Of a DNA stretch of 64,000 nt, positions 57,327 to 64,000 are shown piece after piece. The translations under genes and the position numbers were made by a program. The DNA comes from Planococcus sp. MSAK28401 (GTDB taxonomy: Bacteria; Bacillota; Bacilli; Bacillales_A; Planococcaceae), in contig NZ_JAAMTH010000001.1 of the NCBI RefSeq assembly GCF_018283455.1, forward strand, positions 1,903,501 to 1,967,500, given 5' to 3'. Below the pieces are notes generated by a model. That model saw only the letters and a list, made by a program, of their open reading frames with translations, was not told the DNA's origin and made no database searches. How positions within the stretch are numbered: the first letter of the stretch is position 1; every line of letters begins with the position of its first letter.

Positions 57327-57890
57327 TTAGTCACTCTCCATTTTTTTCGCCGATTTCACAACAGACAACAGGGCAGACAGTTCAAAGAACCGTTCCTTAT
57401 CTCCTGCGTCCAGTGCTTCGTCGATTTTTTTGAGGATCGTTTCTTCCTGATATGACGACAAACTTTCATTCAATACCTTTTCGGCAATCAGGCGGTCCTG
57501 TTCGCTGACCGACGCCCCTTTAGGCATATGCGGATTTTCTTCCAGTACCGCAAGATATAGCGCCGCGGGCGGAATGCTTGGAAAATTCAATTGTACATAT
57601 AAAGGCTCATCAGGATGGAGCCTGAGATCGTGGAAAGACTTTTCAGCATCGGCGGTCATCAGCTTGCCTTTATAGAACTGGAACGGGATTTCCTTCGATT
57701 CAGTTGTCGACATGACCATGGCGCGGGGACAATAATGCGCTTCTTCGACAAAATGCGTTTTCTCCAGCAATTCATCATTACTCAACAGGTAATTGAGGAT
57801 CCAAATGCATTCACGCCTTTTCATCTTATAAGACCCGAGGAACCAGCGGACAAATTGTTTTTTCTCGCCTACAGAAACGGATGCAGTCAT
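57327..57890 (-). CDS. ypiB: YpiB family protein (UPF0302)
   Basis: A 187-residue soluble protein of UPF0302 (B. subtilis YpiB about 179). Family segments include KKQFVRWFLGSYKMKRRECIWILNYLLSND and CPRAMVMST; the C-terminal 40 residues form the separate IDEAL-type helical module (IDEALDAGDKERFFELS), which in Bacillus proteins often binds partners such as ClpC adaptors. I start at ATG 57890 after AAGGGGGAG. It lies 14 bp after ypiA and 4 bp before ypiF. Confidence 0.88.
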   Translation of the reverse strand: MTASVSVGEKKQFVRWFLGSYKMKRRECIWILNYLLSNDELLEKTHFVEEAHYCPRAMVMSTTESKEIPFQFYKGKLMTADAEKSFHDLRLHPDEPLYVQLNFPSIPPAALYLAVLEENPHMPKGASVSEQDRLIAEKVLNESLSSYQEETILKKIDEALDAGDKERFFELSALLSVVKSAKKMESD

Positions 57891-57904
57891 ATCGTCTCCC
57901 CCTT

Positions 57905-59164
57905 TCATTCAAACGATTGCAGCCAATCGAACCATTGCGGGTTTTCAGGCTCCAGCGCTTGAAGCTGTTTGATTATTTCGAGAGCGCGGTCGCGTTTCCC
58001 TTCCTCCACTAAAAATAAGGCATAGGATTCGAGGAATTCGGGATCGTCGGAAAAGGCCGGATAGGCTTTTTCATAATACTCCAGAGCTTTGCCGAATTGT
58101 TCTGTCCGATCGTACGCTCTCGCGATCATCGGATACAGCGCATGCCAGTCGTTTCCGCTTTCGACAGCCATCGAGGCAAGCTCAAGCAATTCTTCGTCGC
58201 GCTCTTCTGTATGCAAATAAGATATCAACGCATAAAGGGCTTCCATGTATTCGGGATCGAGTGCGATCGCCTGGCGGAGCATTTCGACGCCTTCTTCGCC
58301 TTTGCCGAGCTTCAACGCGAGTTTCCCTGCAAACAAATACAATTCCTTGTCGAACTCATCCCGTGCGAGGCCTTCTTTGATGGCATCGTAAGCACGTTTA
58401 TAGTCTTCCATCATATTGAAGCATTGCGCTTTCAATAAATAAGCAGAGAAGTAATCAGGATCGGCATCCAAAAGTTCATCCAGACGCTTCACGGACAATT
58501 CATATTGTTTCGCCTGGAAAGCGGCAAATGCTGCGCCGAATAATACGTCGGGCTGCGCTTCGTCTTCCAGTGCACGCTCATAATAAGGCAAGGCTTCCTC
58601 GTAAGCTGCCCCGGCGCTATACACTTCCGCAAGCCGTTCACTGAGGTTGACGCCTTCGATTTTGACATTGCGGCTTTCCAGTTCCTGATAGATCCGTGCA
58701 GACTCCAGGTAGCGCCCGGAGTCGAGTAACAATTCCGCTTTTGCCTGTTGCAGGAGCGGTTCATCAGGCATCAGGCCGATCGCTTCGTCCAGCCGCAATT
58801 CCGCTGCCTCAAGAAGCCCCTGCAGCTGAAACAGATCTGCTAGTGTGACAAGTGCCTGAGGGTATAATTCATCGTCTTTCGGTATGGCCATCAGCTCATT
58901 GAGCGCCTCATCTTCACGATCGGCATCGATCAGCAATTTCGAACGGTCGACGCGTAATTGCGCCTCTTCCGGAAACATGTACTGCAGATGCTCCACCACA
59001 CGGAGCGCTTCTTCGATAAAGCCGATCTCCTGCAGCCATTCCATGACCGCATATTGCTCATCGGGATCGCCTTTTAACAAATATTGTTCGAGCAATGTAT
59101 CAAGTGCAGCCGTATCTCCAGCCTGCACAGCTTCTTGGATCTTTTGTAAAGTTGCCATTTGCAT
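57905..59164 (-). CDS. ypiA: Tetratricopeptide repeat protein YpiA
   Basis: A 419-residue soluble protein made almost wholly of TPR helices; successive 34-residue units are seen from about residue 50 to the end (for example EEALPYYERALEDEAQPDVLFGA, KALEYYEKAYPAFSDDPEFLE). TPR scaffolds bind protein partners; none is known here. It has the length and position of B. subtilis YpiA (423), between aroA and ypiB. Start chosen at ATG 59164, seven bases after AAGGA; ATG 59158 is an alternative. Confidence 0.9.
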   Translation of the reverse strand: MQMATLQKIQEAVQAGDTAALDTLLEQYLLKGDPDEQYAVMEWLQEIGFIEEALRVVEHLQYMFPEEAQLRVDRSKLLIDADREDEALNELMAIPKDDELYPQALVTLADLFQLQGLLEAAELRLDEAIGLMPDEPLLQQAKAELLLDSGRYLESARIYQELESRNVKIEGVNLSERLAEVYSAGAAYEEALPYYERALEDEAQPDVLFGAAFAAFQAKQYELSVKRLDELLDADPDYFSAYLLKAQCFNMMEDYKRAYDAIKEGLARDEFDKELYLFAGKLALKLGKGEEGVEMLRQAIALDPEYMEALYALISYLHTEERDEELLELASMAVESGNDWHALYPMIARAYDRTEQFGKALEYYEKAYPAFSDDPEFLESYALFLVEEGKRDRALEIIKQLQALEPENPQWFDWLQSFE

Positions 59165-59224
59165 CACCTATTCCTTGCCGTTATATAGTTATCGTACACG
59201 AAACCATCATCCTAGCATAATAAA

Positions 59225-59244
59225 AACTCCCCCGAAGGAGAGTT
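59225..59244 (-). terminator. Terminator of the aro operon
   Basis: An imperfect stem AACTC-CC / GG-GAGTT with a small loop, followed on the minus strand by TTTTATT. The stem overlaps the aroA stop codon. Confidence 0.7.
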
Positions 59245-60526
59245 ATTGTGTCAGCTTATCCAGATGTTCAAAAAAGTTAGGGTATGAGATCGAAATACAG
59301 CCTGGGTCGTCAATCGTCACAGGGCCGTCTGCGATTAATGCAGCGACTGCGGCCATCATACCGAGGCGGTGATCGCCGTAGCTATTCATCGCTGCGCCAG
59401 TCAGTGGTGTCGGGCCTTGTATGACCATACCGTCTTCTGTCGCTTCGATATCCGCACCGAGTTTTTTCAACTCGGTAACGACTGCCTGTATGCGGTCGGT
59501 TTCTTTGACGCGCAATTCTTCTGCATCGCGAACGACCGTTTTGCCGTGAGCTTGCGTTGCCACGAGCGCAATCAATGGAATTTCGTCGATTAATCTCGGT
59601 ATGACATCCCCGCCGATTTCCGTACCCGTCAACTGAGTGCTGCGGACCGTCAAATCAGCGGCTTGCTCGCCTTCGGATGCATGGCCAGTTGCTTGGATGT
59701 CCGCGCCCATGGCTTTGAAAACATCGAGTAAGCCTGTACGCGTCGGGTTGACGCCAACGTTTTTCAATTGGATCTCGCTGCCTTCGGCAATGAGCGCCGC
59801 ACCGATCATAAACGCAGCGGAGGAGATATCACCTGGCACTTGGACATGCGCAGCATGAAGCTCCTGTCCACCAGTCAATGAAATGACATCGCCCTCGCGA
59901 GAAATGTCCGCCCCAAAATGCTTGAGCATGATTTCCGTATGGTCGCGAGACGGCACCGGTTCATGAACGGTTGTGGTCCCTTGCGCCGATAATCCGGCGA
60001 GCAACACGGCCGACTTCACTTGTGCACTTGCGACAGGCATCGTATAGTCGATGGCTTGAAGAGTTGTCCCTTGGACCGCGAGCGGCGTGAAATGGCCATT
60101 GGCGCGGCCGCGGATGTCCGCCCCCATCAAGCGCAGTGGTTCAACGATGCGCTTCATCGGGCGGCGTGCGATGGATTCATCCCCTGCCATGACCGAATGG
60201 AAATCAGTGCCTGCAAGCAAACCGAGCATCAAGCGCGTCGTTGTGCCAGAATTTCCGGTATCCAATACGGCATCCGGCTCTTTCCAGGCTTTTCTGCCGC
60301 CGCTTTTCACCGTCACGTGTTCGCCGTCTATTTGGATATCGATTCCGAGCGAACGAAAACAGCTGATGGTGCTCAGGCAATCATCTCCCATCAAGAAGCC
60401 TTCGATGGTCGTCGTTCCCTGTGCCAGCGCACCGAACATGACGGCTCGGTGTGAGATGGACTTATCCCCAGGCACTTGAACGCTGCCCGTTAACGCAGGT
60501 TGTGCGTAGCTGATCGTTTTGGACAT
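59243..60526 (-). CDS. aroA: 3-phosphoshikimate 1-carboxyvinyltransferase (EPSP synthase)
   Basis: A 427-residue EPSP synthase (called aroE in older B. subtilis maps). Two similar lobes are seen with DKSISHRAVMFGAL (shikimate-3-phosphate and PEP site), GNSGTTTRLMLGLLAG, and the catalytic DEIPLIALVATQA and RVKETDR segments near the C-terminus. It joins PEP to shikimate-3-phosphate on the way to chorismate. ATG 60526 is used, nine bases after AAAGGA. It follows tyrA by 14 bp at the 3' end of the aro run. Confidence 0.97.
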   Translation of the reverse strand: MSKTISYAQPALTGSVQVPGDKSISHRAVMFGALAQGTTTIEGFLMGDDCLSTISCFRSLGIDIQIDGEHVTVKSGGRKAWKEPDAVLDTGNSGTTTRLMLGLLAGTDFHSVMAGDESIARRPMKRIVEPLRLMGADIRGRANGHFTPLAVQGTTLQAIDYTMPVASAQVKSAVLLAGLSAQGTTTVHEPVPSRDHTEIMLKHFGADISREGDVISLTGGQELHAAHVQVPGDISSAAFMIGAALIAEGSEIQLKNVGVNPTRTGLLDVFKAMGADIQATGHASEGEQAADLTVRSTQLTGTEIGGDVIPRLIDEIPLIALVATQAHGKTVVRDAEELRVKETDRIQAVVTELKKLGADIEATEDGMVIQGPTPLTGAAMNSYGDHRLGMMAAVAALIADGPVTIDDPGCISISYPNFFEHLDKLTQ

Positions 60527-60540
60527 GTATTTCATTCCTT

Positions 60541-61629
60541 TCAGGAGATATACGTATCATAAGAGGTGCGTTCGGAAAAAACGCGCTGCGCATTTTTCCG
60601 GTCTTGTGCTGTCTGAAAACTAATGACGAGAATCCCGAATACATCTTCACGCGTCTCCAAGATCCTCAAATTGACGATGCTGATGCCGGCTTCCGCCAGA
60701 TAGCCCGTCATTTCCGAGATGATCCCCGGCACATCGGGAATATCGATATACAAATCGAATACGGAATACATGGCGCCGTGCCCTGCAACCGGCAGTTCAT
60801 CACGCGTTTCCTTCGCTTTCGCGAAAAAGCGGTGAATCGGCTCGGGCTCGTTGTTCTGCAGGATCTCGCGCAAATGCGTCATCTGGTCCATCCAATGGTC
60901 CAGCTGCTCAACAATCATTTCATTGTTTTGCGTGGTAATATCGCGCCACATGTCCGGGTTCGCAGAAGCGATACGCGTCGTATCGCGGAAACCGCCCGCT
61001 GCAAGCTGCCGCGCAAAGGGAAATTGCTCTTCCCGGTCCAGTTGATGGACCAAAGCAGCTGCAATCAAATGCGGAAAATGGCTGACAATCGCCGTCATAT
61101 GATCGTGTTCTTTTGCTTCGAGCACTTTAATTTTCGCTTTGGTGACAGATAACAAACCAATCAATTTCTCCACGTCTTCCTCAACCGCCTGCTTCCCGGG
61201 AGTTAAAATATAGAAGGCATTTTCAAAGAGCACCTCTTTGGCAGCTTCGACACCACTTTTATGGGAACCGGCCATCGGATGCCCCCCGATAAAGGTATGG
61301 GCCAATTTCGCTGAAGCTTCCATAATTTGGACTTTTGTGCTGCCGGTATCTGTCAAAATGACATTTTCTTTTAAATTCCAGTATTTGCTCTGTTCCATTA
61401 ATTTGATGGTTGTCCCGACGGGTGTGGCAAAAACGATGACATCAGCCGCGGCGGCTGCCTGTTCAAGAGCAGGCGGCGAGCTTTGGATGATGCCCATTTT
61501 GAAAGCTTTTCTGGCAGTCAATGCATCCACATCATAGCCCGACACGTGAACATCTTCGTTGCGCTGCAATGCTTTTGCTAAAGATCCACCAATCAATCCA
61601 AGGCCGATTATAAGGACTTCTGTTTTCAC
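60541..61629 (-). CDS. tyrA: Prephenate dehydrogenase with ACT domain
   Basis: A 362-residue NAD-dependent enzyme of tyrosine synthesis. The N-terminal Rossmann fold has GLGLIGGSLAKAL (about residues 9-21), the GGHPMAGSHKSG prephenate motif follows near 137, and an ACT regulatory domain is at the C-terminus (about 290-360, DIPDVPGIISEMTGYLAEAGISIVN), so tyrosine feedback is likely. It starts at GTG 61629, overlapping the aroH stop by 4 bp. The trp genes and hisC that separate aroH from tyrA in B. subtilis are absent. Confidence 0.96.
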   Translation of the reverse strand: MKTEVLIIGLGLIGGSLAKALQRNEDVHVSGYDVDALTARKAFKMGIIQSSPPALEQAAAAADVIVFATPVGTTIKLMEQSKYWNLKENVILTDTGSTKVQIMEASAKLAHTFIGGHPMAGSHKSGVEAAKEVLFENAFYILTPGKQAVEEDVEKLIGLLSVTKAKIKVLEAKEHDHMTAIVSHFPHLIAAALVHQLDREEQFPFARQLAAGGFRDTTRIASANPDMWRDITTQNNEMIVEQLDHWMDQMTHLREILQNNEPEPIHRFFAKAKETRDELPVAGHGAMYSVFDLYIDIPDVPGIISEMTGYLAEAGISIVNLRILETREDVFGILVISFQTAQDRKNAQRVFSERTSYDTYIS

Positions 61630-62009
61630 GCTTGGCTCACCTGGCTTTTCTGGGATAGGTCGGGACGCAGTTTCACAGCATCATTCATATAAATATGATG
61701 AATTTTATCCTGTGCCAGTTTTGTATTGACGTGCATCATGACACGAATGCATAGGGGCATGCTGCCGGGCACATCCATTTCATGTGTGCACATAACCGGC
61801 ACGTATGTCCAGCCTTCGATGGTGCGTACGGCTTTTGCAGGAAAAGCTGCAGAAATATCTGTTGTCGTCGATACGATGACCGAAGCCACTTCATCCGGTT
61901 CGATGCCATTTTCTTTGGCCATTTCCAAAACCAAGCGGCGCGTTTGCTCCAAAATTTCAGGCGCTTCATCTTTTGTAATGGTGATGGCACCTCTGACTCC
62001 TCGAATCAT
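61626..62009 (-). CDS. aroH: Chorismate mutase, AroH class
   Basis: A 127-residue trimeric AroH-type mutase, the same size as the B. subtilis enzyme. MIRGVRGAITI (Arg7), the conserved Glu in VPVMCTHEMDVPGSMP and RVMMHV give the active-site residues. It converts chorismate to prephenate for tyrosine and phenylalanine. Its ATG overlaps the aroB stop by 1 base (TGATG). Confidence 0.97.
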   Translation of the reverse strand: MIRGVRGAITITKDEAPEILEQTRRLVLEMAKENGIEPDEVASVIVSTTTDISAAFPAKAVRTIEGWTYVPVMCTHEMDVPGSMPLCIRVMMHVNTKLAQDKIHHIYMNDAVKLRPDLSQKSQVSQA

Positions 62010-63082
62010 CAGATCATCTCCTTGATCGTTTTTCTTAGCTTATCGTAAGCCGCTTGTGCTCGTTGTTCTGTAATCGTTTCAATATACGGCCGGCCCACTG
62101 ACCCAAGCAAAACGAAGTTCAGTGCAGCAGCGGTCGCTTTTTTATCTTTTTTCATATATGGCAATAGTTCATCGAATGGCATGTGCGTCAATAGCGATAG
62201 CGGATAACGATTTACTTTCGCCCAGTTTAAAAAACGCGGCAATTGCGGGCTTTCGGACAATTCAAGTGCATAGGCCATGCCGAGCACGACAGCTTCTCCG
62301 TGCGTCAGTTTGCCATAACCCAAATGCGCTTCGATGGCATGGGCCAGTGTATGGCCGAAATTGAGGAATTTGCGGACACCGCCTTCAAACTCATCTTCTT
62401 CGACAATCGCTGATTTGACGGCAATTCCTTTTTCCAGATGCCCTTCGAGTTCCTGTCCAGACATTGAACTGAAATCTTGATACGCCATCAGTTCATCCAG
62501 CCAGCCTTCGTTTGAAATGAACGCATGCTTGATCACTTCAGCCATTCCCGAGCGGATTTCATTTTCAGGAAGCGTCTGGAGAAAGTCGCCATCGTAAACG
62601 ACCGCTCGCGGCTGATAAAAAGTGCCGATCATGTTCTTGCCGAGCGGATGGTTGATGGCGGTTTTGCCGCCCACAGCACTGTCATGGGCCAAGATGGTTG
62701 TCGGCACTTGGATAAAAGGCACTCCGCGCATGAAAGTTGATGCGACAAAGCCAGCCAGATCCCCGACTGCGCCTCCACCGAAAGCAAGAATGACCGTATT
62801 GCGCGAGCAATTTTCTGACAGTAAAAAGCTATGGCAATCCATAAAACTTTCAGCGGATTTCGCTCCTTCACCTGCTGGCACGCGGAAAACTTTCGGCTGA
62901 AAGTCCGTAAGCGCCCCGATCAGCTGCGGCAAATGCAGATCGGCCACTTGGCTGTCTGCAATGACGACGACTTGGTCAGCTGCAGTGAGCAACTCACGAT
63001 AATGCTTTGACAGCAGCTTGACCGCCCCTTGACCGATATGCACCTTATATGGATGTTCAGTCTCGACCCGCAACTCCCTCAT
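62009..63082 (-). CDS. aroB: 3-dehydroquinate synthase
   Basis: A 357-residue NAD- and zinc-dependent cyclase of the shikimate pathway. It has the GGGAVGDLAGFVASTFMRG cofactor loop, PTTILAHDSAVGGKTAINHPLGKNM, and zinc ligands in MAEVIKHAFI, LNFGHTLAHAIE and HGEAVVLGM. It lies 3 bp after aroC and 1 base into aroH, in a tight aroC-aroB-aroH-tyrA-aroA operon. Confidence 0.97.
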   Translation of the reverse strand: MRELRVETEHPYKVHIGQGAVKLLSKHYRELLTAADQVVVIADSQVADLHLPQLIGALTDFQPKVFRVPAGEGAKSAESFMDCHSFLLSENCSRNTVILAFGGGAVGDLAGFVASTFMRGVPFIQVPTTILAHDSAVGGKTAINHPLGKNMIGTFYQPRAVVYDGDFLQTLPENEIRSGMAEVIKHAFISNEGWLDELMAYQDFSSMSGQELEGHLEKGIAVKSAIVEEDEFEGGVRKFLNFGHTLAHAIEAHLGYGKLTHGEAVVLGMAYALELSESPQLPRFLNWAKVNRYPLSLLTHMPFDELLPYMKKDKKATAAALNFVLLGSVGRPYIETITEQRAQAAYDKLRKTIKEMI

Positions 63083-63085
63083 GGA

Positions 63086-64000
63086 TTAAAACTCCTTTGT
63101 ATAGGCTTTATAGCTCTCGATATTTTCTTTCAGACGCGGCAATTGATCTGCGTCGAATTGTTCTAGCAATGCGTTGGCCGCTTCAAAGGCGACGACATGT
63201 TCTGCAACGATTGAGGCTGCCGGAACTGCACAGCTGTCTGAACGTTCGATGCTTGCCTGGAACGGCTCTTTCGTTTCGATATCCACGCTTTTAAGCGGCT
63301 TATAAAGCGTTGGGATTGGCTTCATCACACCGCGTACGATGATCGGCATGCCTGTTGTCATCCCGCCCTCAAAGCCGCCGAGGTTGTTCGTGCTGCGGGT
63401 ATAGCCCGCTTCTTCATTCCAAATGATTTCATCATGGACTTCACTGCCTGGGCGGCGCGCCATTTCGAATCCAAGGCCGAACTCCACTCCCTTGAATGCG
63501 TTGATGCTCATGACGGAAGCTGCGATTTTAGCATCCAGTTTGCGGTCGTAATGCACATAACTGCCGATTCCGGCTGGCATGCCTTCGACGATGACTTCTA
63601 CCGTCCCACCGATCGAGTCTCCGTTTTTCTTCGTCGCATCAATCAAATCGGTCATTTCTTTTGTTTTTGATGAGTCTGCGCAATAAACAGCATCCTGTTC
63701 GACGATGTCACGGATTTCATCTGCGGACTTTCCGAGATAAGTTGTTGGGTCGACTTTAATACCGCCGATTTCTGTCACATGTGACACAATCTTTACGCCA
63801 AGTTCAGCGAGAAGCTGCTTTGCCACTGCGCCGACAGCCACGCGTACGGTCGTTTCACGTGCAGAAGAACGCTCCAATACGTTCCGCAGGTCACGATGGC
63901 CATATTTCATGCCGCCGTTCAAATCAGCGTGTCCTGGACGTGGGCGTGTCAATTGACGTTTCACTTCATCGGTTTCTTCGATCGGCTCGATGCCCATAAC
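63086..64000 (-). CDS. aroC: Chorismate synthase (partial, N-terminus outside the window)
   Basis: The C-terminal 304 or so codons of an FMN-dependent chorismate synthase that runs off the right edge. Visible signatures are [32 protein letters not shown] (spread over two conserved blocks), [16 protein letters not shown] and [12 protein letters not shown]-type ends. About 85 N-terminal residues are missing relative to the usual 388-390. It is the first visible gene of the aro run (aroF in older B. subtilis maps). Confidence 0.97.
   Translation of the reverse strand, partial: VMGIEPIEETDEVKRQLTRPRPGHADLNGGMKYGHRDLRNVLERSSARETTVRVAVGAVAKQLLAELGVKIVSHVTEIGGIKVDPTTYLGKSADEIRDIVEQDAVYCADSSKTKEMTDLIDATKKNGDSIGGTVEVIVEGMPAGIGSYVHYDRKLDAKIAASVMSINAFKGVEFGLGFEMARRPGSEVHDEIIWNEEAGYTRSTNNLGGFEGGMTTGMPIIVRGVMKPIPTLYKPLKSVDIETKEPFQASIERSDSCAVPAASIVAEHVVAFEAANALLEQFDADQLPRLKENIESYKAYTKEF

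Noticed and set aside
1-64000. tRNA, rRNA, prophage, CRISPR or toxin-antitoxin loci
   Set aside because: I looked on both strands for clover-leaf ends, rRNA signatures, spaced repeats, integrases and small paired toxin-like genes and found none that I could support.

Overview
The window is ordinary chromosome of a low-to-moderate GC Firmicute of the order Bacillales. The evidence is gene content and order that closely follow the Bacillus subtilis region from ypgR through qcrABC to the aro genes, a type B RNase P RNA, a GpsB divisome protein, bacillithiol synthesis (bshA), strong AGGAGG-type ribosome binding sites and frequent TTG or GTG starts. The mixture of Bacillus-like synteny with several missing members (panB, bshB1, ypjB, trp genes, hisC) suggests Planococcaceae (Planococcus or a relative). 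That placement is inference from recalled genomes, not a search.

Layout. 1-3.5 kb: cvfC/ypgR (partial), an ABC-F translation factor, the HD hydrolase ypgQ, and a divergent cold-shock gene. 3.5-6.8 kb: a self-contained two-gene unit with its own promoter and terminator, an ATP-grasp ligase plus a 654-residue protein with a papain-like Cys/His/Asn arrangement. This is my best candidate for an undescribed system. 6.8-18 kb: accessory and housekeeping genes, including a preQ1-I riboswitch in front of a queuosine-precursor transporter and RNase HI-like gene, small membrane proteins, a PQQ-type lipoprotein dehydrogenase, an LD-carboxypeptidase, SDRs, an amidohydrolase, a CBS/CorC membrane protein and a rhodanese.

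18-30.5 kb: dynamin-like dynA, an SDR, M32 carboxypeptidase, an IS1182-type insertion sequence of about 2.07 kb, a DinG-family Fe-S helicase (ypvA), the rRNA methyltransferase ypsC, RNase P RNA (rnpB) and gpsB. 30.5-38 kb: mitomycin-repair pair mrfB/mrfA with yppE, diverging from recU-ponA (Holliday resolvase and class A PBP). 38-46 kb: ypoC-nth-dnaD-asnS-aspB-ypmB-ypmA-dinG. 46-52.3 kb: panD-panC preceded by a structured leader with a terminator/antiterminator arrangement, then birA, cca, bshA, mgsA, dapB, ypjD. 52.3-57 kb: a YitT-family protein on the opposite strand, a YugP-like metallopeptidase, ypjA, and the menaquinol:cytochrome c reductase genes qcrABC. 57-64 kb: ypiF, ypiB, ypiA and the aromatic pathway genes aroA, tyrA, aroH, aroB, aroC (partial).

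How it fits together. From 38 kb to the right edge nearly everything lies on the minus strand in tightly packed, often overlapping operons for pantothenate, lysine/peptidoglycan precursor, bacillithiol, respiration and chorismate metabolism, mixed with DNA replication and repair genes (nth, dnaD, dinG, recU, mrfAB). The left third is less dense, has more strand switches, and shows many bidirectional terminators between convergent genes. No tRNA, rRNA, CRISPR array, prophage or toxin-antitoxin pair was recognised.
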